From assembly GCF_018449655.1 (NCBI RefSeq), contig NZ_JAAVUX010000021.1, positions 1-64,000 on the forward strand: DNA of 64,000 nucleotides, in the 5' to 3' direction. The translations under genes were made by a program, and so were the position numbers. This document shows positions 18,240 to 26,008 of the stretch, one piece after another. This stretch comes from Pseudomonas sp. dw_358 (GTDB lineage: Bacteria; Pseudomonadota; Gammaproteobacteria; Pseudomonadales; Pseudomonadaceae). The notes beneath the pieces were generated by a model, which ran no database searches, was not told the DNA's origin, and saw only the letters and a list, made by a program, of their open reading frames with translations. Position 1 is the stretch's first letter. The number at the start of each line of letters is the position of its first letter.

Positions 18240-19658
18240 ATGGACTCAACCCACACCCTTACCCAAGAGGTCCAACGGCGGCCCGGACTGGTCATCTGGA
18301 TCGCCGTGATCGCCGCCCTTGGCGGCCTGCTGTTCGGCTACGACACCGGTGTCATCGGCGTCGCCCTGCTCGGCCTGGGGCGCCAGTTTGCCCTCGACGA
18401 CACCCTCAAGCAGCTGGTCACCGGCGGGATCATTTTCGGCGCCCTGTTCGGTTGCCTGGGCAGCGGCCCGATCTCCGACCGCTTCGGCCGGCGCCGGGCG
18501 ATCATCATGGTCGGCCTGGTCTTTGCGGTCGGCTCCTTGATGTCCTCGCTGTCCCCCAGCGTACCGGTGCTGATCTTCTCGCGCTTTTTGCTGGGCCTCA
18601 GCGCCGGCAGTGCGACGCAGATCATTCCGGTGTACATCGCCGAAGTGGCGCCGCCCGCCCACCGGGGCAAACTGGTGGTACTGTTCCAGTTCATGGTGGT
18701 GTTCGGCATCACCGTGGCCTACTTCACCGGCTTCGGCCTGGGTGACCACTGGCGCATCATGTTCGCCCTCGGGGTGATCCCGGCAGTGATCCTGCTGCTG
18801 GGCATGTTCGTGCTGCCGGAAAGCCCGCGCTGGCTGGTGGTCAAAGGCCGTGAGAAGGATGCCTTCGACGTGCTGCGCCAGGTGCGCCAGACCGACGCGC
18901 TGGCCCAGGCCGAAATCGAAGAAATCAAGAGCATTTCCCTCAAGCAGCCCGAGGGCGAGTGGCGAGATCTGGCCAAACCCTGGATCCGCCCGGCGCTGAT
19001 CGTCGGCGCGAGCATCTCGATGTTCTCGCAGATCACCGGCAACAACGCGCTGATCTACTACGCACCGACCATCCTCACCCAAGCCGGTTTTTCCGATCAG
19101 ATGGCGGTGCTGGCCACCGGTTGCAGCACCTTGCTGATCGTGGTCATGACCATGGTCGGCAGCGTGCTGGTGGACCGCTACGGGCGTCGTCGCTATCTGC
19201 TGTGGATGATCCCCGGCTCCATCATCGCCCTGGCCTTGATGGGCTATCTGTTCATGGGTGGCGGCCCGACCACCGATGCCGGCCGCTGGCTGGTAGTGGC
19301 GTGCCTGGCGGCTTACCTGATGCTCAACTGCGGCGGTTTCGGCGTGTGCATCTGGCTGATCAACGCCGAGGTCTACCCGCTGTTCGTGCGCGGCAAGGGC
19401 GCCAGCGTGGGGGCCTTCAGCCACTGGTTCTTCGACCTGCTGGTGACCTTGACCACCCTGAGCCTGGTGACCTGGCTGGGGATTGCTTACACCCTGTGGC
19501 TGTACACCGGGATTTCGCTGGTGTCGCTGGTGTTCATCTACCTCTGCGTGCCGGAGACCCGCGGTCGCAGCCTGGAAGATATCGAGCTGGCGCTGCGCAA
19601 TGATCAATTCTTTCCCTACAAGGAGAAGAAGGTGGCGGGGAAGGTTTCACTCAGCTGA
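18240..19658 (+). CDS. MFS sugar porter
   Basis: A 472-residue, 12-helix transporter of the sugar-porter family (XylE/GalP-like): GYDTGVIGVALLG in helix 1, DRFGRRRAI and DRYGRRRYL in the loops after helices 2 and 8, PESPRWLVVKGR before the central loop and PETRGRSLEDIE at the C-terminus. It probably imports a monosaccharide with protons; the specific sugar is not readable. It is divergent from the P-loop kinase gene, 138 bp away, suggesting a joint role in uptake and phosphorylation. Confidence 0.88.
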   Translation: MDSTHTLTQEVQRRPGLVIWIAVIAALGGLLFGYDTGVIGVALLGLGRQFALDDTLKQLVTGGIIFGALFGCLGSGPISDRFGRRRAIIMVGLVFAVGSLMSSLSPSVPVLIFSRFLLGLSAGSATQIIPVYIAEVAPPAHRGKLVVLFQFMVVFGITVAYFTGFGLGDHWRIMFALGVIPAVILLLGMFVLPESPRWLVVKGREKDAFDVLRQVRQTDALAQAEIEEIKSISLKQPEGEWRDLAKPWIRPALIVGASISMFSQITGNNALIYYAPTILTQAGFSDQMAVLATGCSTLLIVVMTMVGSVLVDRYGRRRYLLWMIPGSIIALALMGYLFMGGGPTTDAGRWLVVACLAAYLMLNCGGFGVCIWLINAEVYPLFVRGKGASVGAFSHWFFDLLVTLTTLSLVTWLGIAYTLWLYTGISLVSLVFIYLCVPETRGRSLEDIELALRNDQFFPYKEKKVAGKVSLS

Positions 19659-19689
19659 CCCGCGCAGGCGTTCGCGAAGCCCGCGACGG

Positions 19690-19713
19690 GGCACCGATCA
19701 TTCTGACGGTGCC
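19690..19713 (+). terminator. Hairpin after the sugar porter
   Basis: GGCACCG and CGGTGCC pair over 7 bp with a 10-nt loop and are followed by TTGACC. It lies 32 bp past the stop at 19658, but has only a weak U-tract. Confidence 0.35.
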
Positions 19714-19842
19714 TTGACCTCGGCCTGGCGCTCCAACCCTGTGGGAGAGGCATCACGGACGAGTATTTATGGCACAGAGGGTTCTAAATGCCCCTTGTTT
19801 GCAACATGATGCTCGATCCGCCCTGCCGCTCCGAGCCCCTTG

Positions 19843-21072
19843 ATGACCGCCGAAGCCTCCGCCCTGCCCGCCTTTACCCGCTATCAGAAGTTCGTCGTGG
19901 CGCTGCTGGCCACCCTGCAATTTGCCCTGATCATCGACTTCATGCTGATGGCGCCGCTGGGCGCGATGATCATGCCGGCGTTGCACATGTCGGCCCGCCA
20001 GTTCGGCCTGGTGGTCAGTGCCTACGCCTTCAGCGCCGGGATCTGCGGCCTGCTCACGGCAGGCTTTGCCGACCGCTTCGACCGCAAGAAGCTGCTGCTG
20101 TTTTTCTATTCGGGCTTCGTGGTCGGGACCTTGTGGTGCGGGCTGGCCGACAGCTTTGAAGGGTTGCTGCTGGCGCGAATCATCACCGGGGTGTTTGCCG
20201 GGGTGATCGGCTCGATTGTGCTCGCCATCGCTGCCGACCTCTTTGCTGCCCACCAGCGCGGGCGGGTGATGGGGGTGATCCAGACGGCCTTTGCCGCCAG
20301 CCAGGTGCTGGGCCTGCCGGTCGGGCTGTACCTGGCCAACCATGGTTCATGGCACATGCCCTTTCTGGTGCTGGCGGCCATCGGCGCGGCGGGTGGGTTG
20401 TTGATTGCGCTAATGATGCGCCCGGTGGCCGAACACCTGAAGATCCCCCAGGAACACAGCGCTTTTCGCCACCTGCTCACCACCCTGACCACCCGCCAGC
20501 ACTGGGCCGCGTTCGCCGCCACGGCGCTGCTCACCACCGGCGGGTTCATGCTGATGCCCTTCAGCAGCGCCTTTACCGTGAACAATCTGGGTATCGCCCT
20601 GGCCAGCCTGCCCACGGTCTACCTCATGACCGGCCTGTGCACCATCGTCACCGGCCCGTTGATCGGCCGTGCCAGCGACGCCTACGGCAAGCTGCCGGTG
20701 TTTTTCCTCGGCAGCTTTCTGACAATTGTCATGGTGACGATCTACACGCACCTGTCCAACGTGTCCCTGCCGTGGGTGGTCGCGGTCAACGCCGTGTTGT
20801 TCGTGGGGATCTTTTCCCGGCTGATTCCCTTCCAGGCCCTGGTGGTGGGCGTGCCGGCGCCTGCCCGGCGCGGGGCATTCAATGCGGTGAGTTCGGCGAT
20901 TCAGCAGTTGTCGGGCGGGGTAGCGTCACTGGTGGCCGGGCATATCGTGATGATCGGCGCAGATGGCAAATTGCAGCACTTTGACGTGGTGGGTTACATC
21001 CTGGTCGCCACCACGCTGGTAGCGGGCTATCTGGTGTGGCAGGTTCAGCGCGGCCTCATGGCCCGCGCCTGA
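19843..21072 (+). CDS. MFS transporter, drug/solute family
   Basis: A 409-residue, 12-helix MFS protein. GLLTAGFADRFDRKKLLLFF is the motif-A loop after helix 2, and FQALVVGVPAPARRGAFNAV is a later loop. It resembles arabinose-efflux/multidrug permeases (DHA1-like) more than sugar porters. The substrate is unknown. The ATG at 19843 is preceded by an in-frame TTG at 19840; I prefer ATG. The gene is followed after 3 bp by the stop of a tiny minus-strand lipoprotein gene. Confidence 0.82.
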   Translation: MTAEASALPAFTRYQKFVVALLATLQFALIIDFMLMAPLGAMIMPALHMSARQFGLVVSAYAFSAGICGLLTAGFADRFDRKKLLLFFYSGFVVGTLWCGLADSFEGLLLARIITGVFAGVIGSIVLAIAADLFAAHQRGRVMGVIQTAFAASQVLGLPVGLYLANHGSWHMPFLVLAAIGAAGGLLIALMMRPVAEHLKIPQEHSAFRHLLTTLTTRQHWAAFAATALLTTGGFMLMPFSSAFTVNNLGIALASLPTVYLMTGLCTIVTGPLIGRASDAYGKLPVFFLGSFLTIVMVTIYTHLSNVSLPWVVAVNAVLFVGIFSRLIPFQALVVGVPAPARRGAFNAVSSAIQQLSGGVASLVAGHIVMIGADGKLQHFDVVGYILVATTLVAGYLVWQVQRGLMARA

Positions 21073-21075
21073 CGG

Positions 21076-21195
21076 TCAGCGCTGGTAGCCGTAGCGCCAG
21101 CAGCAATGGTCATGGTGGCCCGGCAGGATGATGCAACCGCTGAGGCTCGAGATCAGTACAGCGGAGACGATCAACAGCGAAAGACGACGAAGCAT
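21076..21195 (-). CDS. Tiny lipoprotein, 39 aa
   Basis: A short open frame encoding MLRRLSLLIVSAVLISSLSG then Cys: a signal sequence with a perfect LSGC lipobox (Cys21) and a mature part of only 19 residues ending HHDHCCWRYGYQR. A GAGGT box lies 9 nt before the ATG. The Trp/Tyr-rich tail resembles one unit of the YxWGxW-type repeats in the proteins encoded at 21402 and 23327. It is divergent from the 21402 gene, with a shared inverted element between them. I infer a real outer-membrane or periplasmic lipoprotein of the same system. Confidence 0.65.
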   Translation of the reverse strand: MLRRLSLLIVSAVLISSLSGCIILPGHHDHCCWRYGYQR

Positions 21196-21253
21196 GAAGG
21201 TGGACCTCTCAGGTTATGTATCTGCACTGACTTGAACGCAGCGGCGCGAACAA

Positions 21254-21335
21254 ATCCGTCGCGGGGTTCGAGATATTTATTTTCAGCCGTCTGCCTTCGA
21301 CACAAACGAAAATATTTTGAAATACCGCGACGGAT
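21254..21335. promoter_or_regulatory. Imperfect inverted element, candidate divergent promoter pair
   Basis: ATCCGTCGCGG (21254-21264) and CCGCGACGGAT (21325-21335) are perfect 11-bp inverted copies. Similarity continues inward through A/T-rich flanks: read outward, both contain GAAAATA, then a GAA element, then CCCGCGACGGAT or ACCGCGACGGAT. The outer ends lie 58 and 66 nt from the two divergent starts (21195 and 21402). Two copies of one promoter or operator firing outward is the simplest reading; use by the nearby ECF sigma factor is inferred. Confidence 0.5.
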
Positions 21336-21401
21336 CCTCCCGCCCCGCTCCGTTCAACTCGTCAGCTACGGTCACTGTCGACCGCCGCCTGAGGAGTAGT
21401 C

Positions 21402-21719
21402 ATGACACTTGCACGCCACCTGGCCAAACTTCGCTACGCGCTGATCGTTCCGTTCGCGCTCGCTTCGTTGGCGAGTCTCCCGTCCGTGGCCCAGGCCGAC
21501 GGCTTCCACCAGCCACCGCCGCCGCCGATGCGCGCCGAGATGGTCCCCGGTGGGCGCCCCGGCTTTGCCTGGGACCCAGGCCACTGGCAATGGGAAGGCC
21601 GTGGCTATGGCTGGGTTCCCGGCCACTGGCAACCGATGCGTGAGGGCCGCTGGATGCCCGGCCACTGGGTAGCGCGCGGGCCGAACTGGTTCTGGAAAGA
21701 AGGTCACTGGGCACGTTGA
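21402..21719 (+). CDS. Exported YxWGxW/PGHW-repeat protein
   Basis: A 105-residue protein with a signal peptide (about residues 1-32, ending VAQA) and a Trp-rich mature part of repeated W-x-PGHW units: AWDPGHWQWEGRGYGW, VPGHWQP, RWMPGHWVARG. This is the YXWGXW-repeat type found in small envelope proteins. The role is unknown. Followed by a strong hairpin and then an ECF sigma gene; GAGGAG lies 9-14 nt before the ATG. Confidence 0.8.
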   Translation: MTLARHLAKLRYALIVPFALASLASLPSVAQADGFHQPPPPPMRAEMVPGGRPGFAWDPGHWQWEGRGYGWVPGHWQPMREGRWMPGHWVARGPNWFWKEGHWAR

Positions 21720-21725
21720 ACAATT

Positions 21726-21773
21726 GGCCGGGCGGCGGTCTATACAACGCTTGATACAAACCGCCCCTCGGCC
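21726..21773 (+). terminator. Strong hairpin between the PGHW-repeat gene and the sigma gene
   Basis: GGCCGGGCGGCGGT (21726-21739) pairs almost completely with ACCGCCCCTCGGCC (21760-21773) around a 20-nt loop. There is no T-run downstream on the plus strand, so it could be an attenuator, an RNase barrier that lowers sigma expression relative to the upstream gene, or a processing site. Confidence 0.5.
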
Positions 21774-21816
21774 GATCCTTGGCTGAAGTTCTGCCACCGT
21801 ACCTGGAAACGCCATA

Positions 21817-22398
21817 TTGAAAGACACTGATCCGGACATCGAGTTGTTGGCCCGTATCGGCACCCACGAGGCAGCAGCCGTCAGGGAAATGGTTTCACGC
21901 AAATTGCCAAGACTGCTCGCACTGGCCGGTCGCCTGCTGGGCGACGCCGATGAAGCCAAGGATGTGGCGCAGGAAAGCTTTTTAAAGATTTGGAAACACG
22001 CTGCCAGCTGGCGCGCCGGCCCGGCCAGGTTCGATACCTGGTTGCACCGGGTCGTGCTGAACCTGTGCTACGACCGCCTGCGCGGACGCAAGCCCCTGAT
22101 AGCGCTGGAGGATGAAGAAGCGGGCGAACTGGTCGATACCCGACCTTCGCCGGTAGAACAATTGGAAGCGAGCGCCATGAGCGAGCGCATGGCGGCCGCC
22201 CTGGCGGCACTGCCGGACCGTCAACGCGAGGCGATCGTGCTGCAGTACTACCAGGAGTTATCGAACATCGAAGCGGCGGCGCTGATGGAGATCAGTGTCG
22301 ATGCGCTGGAAAGCCTGCTGTCGCGGGCCCGGCGCAATCTACGCAATCTGCTGGCCGATGCACAGGGCCCAGCGATCCATGGGAGGGAACTGAGATGA
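21817..22398 (+). CDS. ECF-type RNA polymerase sigma factor
   Basis: A 193-residue sigma-70 family protein of ECF size. Region 2 is around residues 25-95 (DADEAKDVAQESFLKIWKHA, then RFDTWLHRVVLNLCYDRLRG) and region 4 around 125-180 (LPDRQREAIVLQYYQELSNIEAAALM, LLSRARRNLRNLL). The start is a TTG at 21817; no ATG or GTG fits better upstream of region 2. The stop overlaps the next start by 4 nt (ATGA). Context resembles CnrH-type metal or envelope-stress sigma systems, with a probable membrane anti-sigma and a periplasmic sensor encoded next. Confidence 0.9.
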   Translation: MKDTDPDIELLARIGTHEAAAVREMVSRKLPRLLALAGRLLGDADEAKDVAQESFLKIWKHAASWRAGPARFDTWLHRVVLNLCYDRLRGRKPLIALEDEEAGELVDTRPSPVEQLEASAMSERMAAALAALPDRQREAIVLQYYQELSNIEAAALMEISVDALESLLSRARRNLRNLLADAQGPAIHGRELR

Positions 22399-22832
22399 CG
22401 CCAGAACGATTCGCCCAACTGGCCGACGCCTATGGCGCCAATCTGCAACGCTGGCCCGATGCCGAGCGAGAGGCCGCCAGGCGCCTGCTGGACGCCGGCG
22501 ACGGGCAATTGCTGGCGACCTGGCAGCGCGCCAGTTGGCTGGACGGCCAACTGGACAGTTATCAGCTGCCCGTTGCCGATCCAGCCCTGGCACGCACCAT
22601 CATCGCCAGTGCGCCGGCACCGCGCGTATCGTTCTGGAGCAGCTACAGCGGCTGGCTGTCGCGGGCCGGCTTGCTCGGCGCGGGCCTGGCAGGTCTGGCC
22701 ACCGGCATGTTGCTGGTGTCCCTGAGCATGCCCTTGACGCCCAGCGGCGACAACGAAGCGCTGCCCAGTGTGTTCGATCACAGCGATCTGGAAATGATCT
22801 ACGGCACTGACCCCGAGGAGGCCGAACAATGA
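22395..22832 (+). CDS. Probable anti-sigma factor, single-pass membrane protein
   Basis: I do not recognise a named family, but position and layout point to an anti-sigma factor. The 145-residue protein has a soluble N-terminal part beginning MTPERFAQLADAYGANLQRW (cytoplasmic, sigma-binding by inference), one membrane helix at about residues 90-115 (GLLGAGLAGLATGMLLVSLS) and a short acidic periplasmic tail. It overlaps the sigma gene by 4 nt and the sensor gene by 4 nt, a tightly coupled three-gene operon. Confidence 0.75.
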   Translation: MTPERFAQLADAYGANLQRWPDAEREAARRLLDAGDGQLLATWQRASWLDGQLDSYQLPVADPALARTIIASAPAPRVSFWSSYSGWLSRAGLLGAGLAGLATGMLLVSLSMPLTPSGDNEALPSVFDHSDLEMIYGTDPEEAEQ

Positions 22833-23299
22833 TGCCATCGGCCACGCGCTACAAGACTCTGCTGGGTGTGTCGCTGCTGTTCAACGCCTTTCTGGCGTGC
22901 GCTGTCGCCGGCGGACTCTACGAGTGGCATAGCCACAACCGCGCCCTGGAGATGCCACGCCTCAAAGGCCTGCATGGCGCGTTGGTGCAACTGCCGGAGC
23001 CGCGCAGCCATGAGTTGCGGCATCTGTTGCGCGAGGCCCGCCGCGAGAATCAGCCGCTGATTCTCGCCGGGCGCCAGGCCCGGCAGGACGTGGTACGCCA
23101 ACTGCAATCGCCCAATCTCGACCGCGAGGCGCTGGACAAGGACCTGGCCGATGCGCGGCAGGCCGACATCGCGCTACGGGCACGGGTAGACACCACGCTG
23201 GCGCAATTTGCCAGCACGCTGGAACCGCAAGACCGCCTGAAACTGGCCAGCGCCCTGCACCTGGGCAAGGTCCCGCTGCAAACGCAAGCACAAAACTGA
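22829..23299 (+). CDS. Periplasmic heavy-metal-sensor-like protein, CnrX/ZraP family
   Basis: The 156-residue protein is anchored by an N-terminal membrane helix (about residues 11-30) followed by a long all-helical periplasmic domain rich in Arg, Gln and Leu with LTP/heptad-like character (ELRHLLREARRENQPLILAGRQARQDV). This matches CnrX/NccX/ZraP-like sensors and chaperones. His and Met are scarce, so metal sensing is not obvious; it may sense envelope stress instead. It shares a double ATG start and a 4-nt overlap with the anti-sigma gene. Confidence 0.8.
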   Translation: MMPSATRYKTLLGVSLLFNAFLACAVAGGLYEWHSHNRALEMPRLKGLHGALVQLPEPRSHELRHLLREARRENQPLILAGRQARQDVVRQLQSPNLDREALDKDLADARQADIALRARVDTTLAQFASTLEPQDRLKLASALHLGKVPLQTQAQN

Positions 23300-23326
23300 A
23301 CCAAGACCCTCAGAGAGGAAACTGCA

Positions 23327-23551
23327 GTGCCTGGAATATTCAAGACCACCGTTTTGGCGACCCTGCTGGTCGCTTCGTTGTCGGGTTGCGTCGTCGAGCC
23401 GGTGCACCATCGCCGGCCACCACCGCCGCCGCCGGTAGAAGTGGTGCCGGTCATGCCCGCGCCGAATTACCACTGGGTCGCCGGCCACTACCGCTGGGCG
23501 CCTGAGCGCGGCGAATGGCTGTGGGTGCCGGGGCATTGGCAAGGGCGCTAA
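23327..23551 (+). CDS. YxWGxW-repeat lipoprotein, 74 aa
   Basis: The 74-residue product starts with GTG preceded by AGAGAGGAA. A lipobox LSGC (Cys21) follows the hydrophobic leader, so it is an outer-membrane lipoprotein. The mature part is Pro-rich (RRPPPPPP) and ends in Trp/Tyr/His repeats, YHWVAGHYRWAPERGEW then LWVPGHWQ. It closes the operon that starts with the sigma factor and is a paralogue in style of the 21402 and 21076 products. Confidence 0.8.
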   Translation: MPGIFKTTVLATLLVASLSGCVVEPVHHRRPPPPPPVEVVPVMPAPNYHWVAGHYRWAPERGEWLWVPGHWQGR

Positions 23552-23904
23552 GGCCCAGGCAACCCCGTGGTAGCGTGCCAAGCCCGCGATGAATTTCACC
23601 CCGATCCAGCAGGTGAGCCGATCGCGGGCTTCGCGCGTTACACCCGCGAAGGTTTTGGCAACACGGTGGGGTCAACAATCTTCAACCCAACAGTTCCCAA
23701 TACACCACTTGCTCTGTGAACGTCTTTTGATCCGGGAATGGCCAATGGCGAACGATGTAGCGTTCGGCGCGCTCAAGATCCAGCGCCTGGCGCAGATAAT
23801 CGAGTTCGTCGGTGGGTGGAGGGCCATTGAAGCCGGCCTCCAGAAACCCGGCTCAAGGGTCGTCTCCCACAGCGCCCCCCGAGTGCAGGTCAGGTACCCA
23901 ACCA
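23552..23904. other. 353-bp region with REP-like palindrome and a coding remnant
   Basis: No intact gene with a normal start is seen. AAGCCCGCGAT (23580-23590) and ATCGCGGGCTT (23621-23631) form an 11-bp inverted repeat of REP type, followed by a second GC-rich palindrome near 23627-23655. The rest contains the minus-strand remnant described at 23692. Confidence 0.6.
23692..23852 (-). pseudogene. Coding remnant or non-ATG small gene
   Basis: One minus-strand frame is open for about 53 codons and reads like protein: NGPPPTDELDYLRQALDLER, then AERYIVRHWPFPDQKTFTEQ, then VVYWELLG and a stop at 23692-23694. It has no ATG, GTG or TTG after the in-frame TGA at 23853-23855; only a CTG (AGFLEAGF) is available. 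Amino-acid composition is far more natural than in the other frames. It could be a decayed gene, a CTG-initiated small protein, or the end of a frameshifted longer one. Confidence 0.45.
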
Positions 23905-24990
23905 CTACACCCGCACCACCTCGATCCACACCTGATTCTTCCCGGCTGGCGCTTCGCCGGTGCGGGTCAGGCTGCCGTCCTCCGGGTCGATGTCATAACT
24001 GGCGAACACCGCACTCTTCTCCCCTGTCACCAGCAACCAGCGACCGTTGGCCGAGAAGGCAATGTTGCGCGGCTGCTTTTCCTGCACCGGATAATTGCCC
24101 AGGAAGGTCAAGGCCCCGGTGTCCGGGTCAACACTCAACGCCGAGACCGAACTGCTGGTGCGTTCGCTGAAGTACAACAACGTACCATCGGGACTGATCT
24201 TCAGGTCAGCCGCCCAGATGCGTGGCGTCGGGTCGTCCTTGCCGTCGTTGTTGCGCGCGTCGCGCACCACGCCCTGGGCCAGGTCGAGGCTGGCGGGCAC
24301 CCCCACCAGATGGTCGACCTGCGCCAGTGCGCCGGTGTCAGGGTCGATGGAAAAGGTGGTGACCGAACCGTCGGTCTCGCCCACCACATAGAGGAATCGG
24401 CCGTTGGGCGAAAATGCCAGGTGGCGAGGGCCGCTGTCCAGCGGCGCCGCAATCTTGCCACCGTCGATGGCACTCAATTCACCGCTGGCGTGCAGGCGCT
24501 GCTGCAACACATGGCCGGTGCCCAGCTCGCCGACATAAACGAAGCGGTTGCTGTTGTCGGTACGCACCGAATGGGCATGCAGCCCGGTCTTGAGCACGCA
24601 GGCAGGTACGGCTTCGACGCTGTGGTCGGGGTTGATGCGCTGCACACTGACCAGATCATCGCCGTATGACGCCCCCAGTAAAAACTCGCCGGCGCGGTCG
24701 ATGGACAGGTAGGCCATGCCCCCTGGCAGCGCTGTTTCACTGCGGTGGGTCAAGACACCGGTGCCCGGTTCGATGGAGAACCGCACCGAGCGCGGCGCTT
24801 GCCCGCGCAAGGCGACGTAGAGGGAACTGTGATCAGGGCTCACAGCCATGGGCGAGGACTGATCGCCCGCCGCCACGGTGGTCACCAGGGTCAGCTCGCC
24901 GGTCTGCTCATCCAGCCGATAGTGACTGATCAGGCCGTCCGCCGTGCTGGAGACGTAGACAGAGGTGGTGGCGTGGTTAGTGGTGGGCAT
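23905..24990 (-). CDS. Lactonase-family beta-propeller protein
   Basis: A 361-residue seven-bladed beta-propeller of the lactonase family (6-phosphogluconolactonase/YbhE-like; Pgl type). Each blade repeats the pattern VSPDHSSLYVALRG, FSPNGRFLYVVGE, ISPDGTLLYFSERT, FSANGRWLLVTGE with GALT/GSLT turns. Some members hydrolyse 6-phosphogluconolactone and others have no known substrate. It starts MPTTNHATTSVYVSS at 24990; upstream in-frame codons lack the family pattern. No cleavable leader is visible from this start. Confidence 0.82.
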   Translation of the reverse strand: MPTTNHATTSVYVSSTADGLISHYRLDEQTGELTLVTTVAAGDQSSPMAVSPDHSSLYVALRGQAPRSVRFSIEPGTGVLTHRSETALPGGMAYLSIDRAGEFLLGASYGDDLVSVQRINPDHSVEAVPACVLKTGLHAHSVRTDNSNRFVYVGELGTGHVLQQRLHASGELSAIDGGKIAAPLDSGPRHLAFSPNGRFLYVVGETDGSVTTFSIDPDTGALAQVDHLVGVPASLDLAQGVVRDARNNDGKDDPTPRIWAADLKISPDGTLLYFSERTSSSVSALSVDPDTGALTFLGNYPVQEKQPRNIAFSANGRWLLVTGEKSAVFASYDIDPEDGSLTRTGEAPAGKNQVWIEVVRV

Positions 24991-25096
24991 TGCGAGGTCC
25001 CTTTCGTTGCGAGGCAGTCGAGAGGGACATCCTACGTCCGTCGACAAAAGACCGGCAACCCCGGGCTCGCTCAAGACCGGTGCCTGAGCAATTATT

Positions 25097-25999
25097 TCAT
25101 CGCGCGGGCAGCGGGTGCTTCATCGCTGCCACCAGCTGGTCGACGTTGTAACGGAACATCGTGGCGTAGGTCGACGCGGGGCCGTCGGCCGGGCTCAGGG
25201 CCTCCACATACAGCTCGCCACCGGGCTGCGCACCGCTGGCCGCAGCGATCTGCTTGACCAGACGCGGGTCACCGGAGTTCTCGAAAAAGTAGGCACTGAT
25301 GCGCTCCTGCTTGATCTGCCGGATCAGTGTCGCGACATCAGCCGCCGAGGGCTCGTTCTCGGTCGAGAAGCCCAGTGGCGAGATAAAGCTGACGCCGTAG
25401 GCATCGCCGAAATAACCAAAAGCGTCATGGGAGGTCAGCACCTTGCGCTGGGCCGCCGGCACCGCCTCCACATGGGCCCGGGCATAGGCGTCCAGCCCCT
25501 GCAGCTGCTCGATGTAGGCCTTGGCGTTGCGGTCGTAGTCGGCGGCGTTCTGCGGGTCGGCCTTGTCCAGTGCCGCGACGATGTTGCGCACGTAGATCAC
25601 GCCGTTGGCGGCGCTGTTCCAGGCGTGAGGGTCGATGATGTGCTCGCCGTCCTCCTCCATGCCACGGGTCTTGATGCCCCGGGACAGCACCACCGGCGTG
25701 CCGGCGTAGCCCGACGCCTTGATCAGCCGGTCCATCCAGCCCTCCAGATGCAGGCCGCTGACGAAGGCGATGTCGGCGTTATGCAGGGCCTGGGCATCGG
25801 CCGGAGTCGGCTCGTAGACATGGGGGTCGCCGTTGGGGCCGATCAGCGAGGTGACCTGAACGTGGTCGCCGCCGACCACCTTGACCATGTCGGCAATGAC
25901 CGTGAAGGACGCCACGGTTTGCAGCGGTTTCGCCTGGGCTGTCGCGCCGAACGACAAGGCGATTGCGGTGAGTGCAGACAAAAACAGCGGCTTTTTCAT
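25097..25999 (-). CDS. Zinc ABC transporter, periplasmic binding protein (ZnuA/TroA family)
   Basis: A 300-residue cluster A-I (cluster 9) metal-binding protein with a signal peptide (about 1-23, ATAQA). Likely ligands are the His in GDPHVYEPT, the His in DPHAWNS, the His in TSHDAFGYF and an acidic residue in ENSGDPRL. His rather than Glu in the third motif favours zinc over manganese. There is no long His-rich loop of classic ZnuA. It is the last gene of a minus-strand operon with permease and ATPase genes and a Zur-like box upstream. Confidence 0.88.
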   Translation of the reverse strand: MKKPLFLSALTAIALSFGATAQAKPLQTVASFTVIADMVKVVGGDHVQVTSLIGPNGDPHVYEPTPADAQALHNADIAFVSGLHLEGWMDRLIKASGYAGTPVVLSRGIKTRGMEEDGEHIIDPHAWNSAANGVIYVRNIVAALDKADPQNAADYDRNAKAYIEQLQGLDAYARAHVEAVPAAQRKVLTSHDAFGYFGDAYGVSFISPLGFSTENEPSAADVATLIRQIKQERISAYFFENSGDPRLVKQIAAASGAQPGGELYVEALSPADGPASTYATMFRYNVDQLVAAMKHPLPAR

Positions 26000-26008
26000 G
26001 CTGGACCT

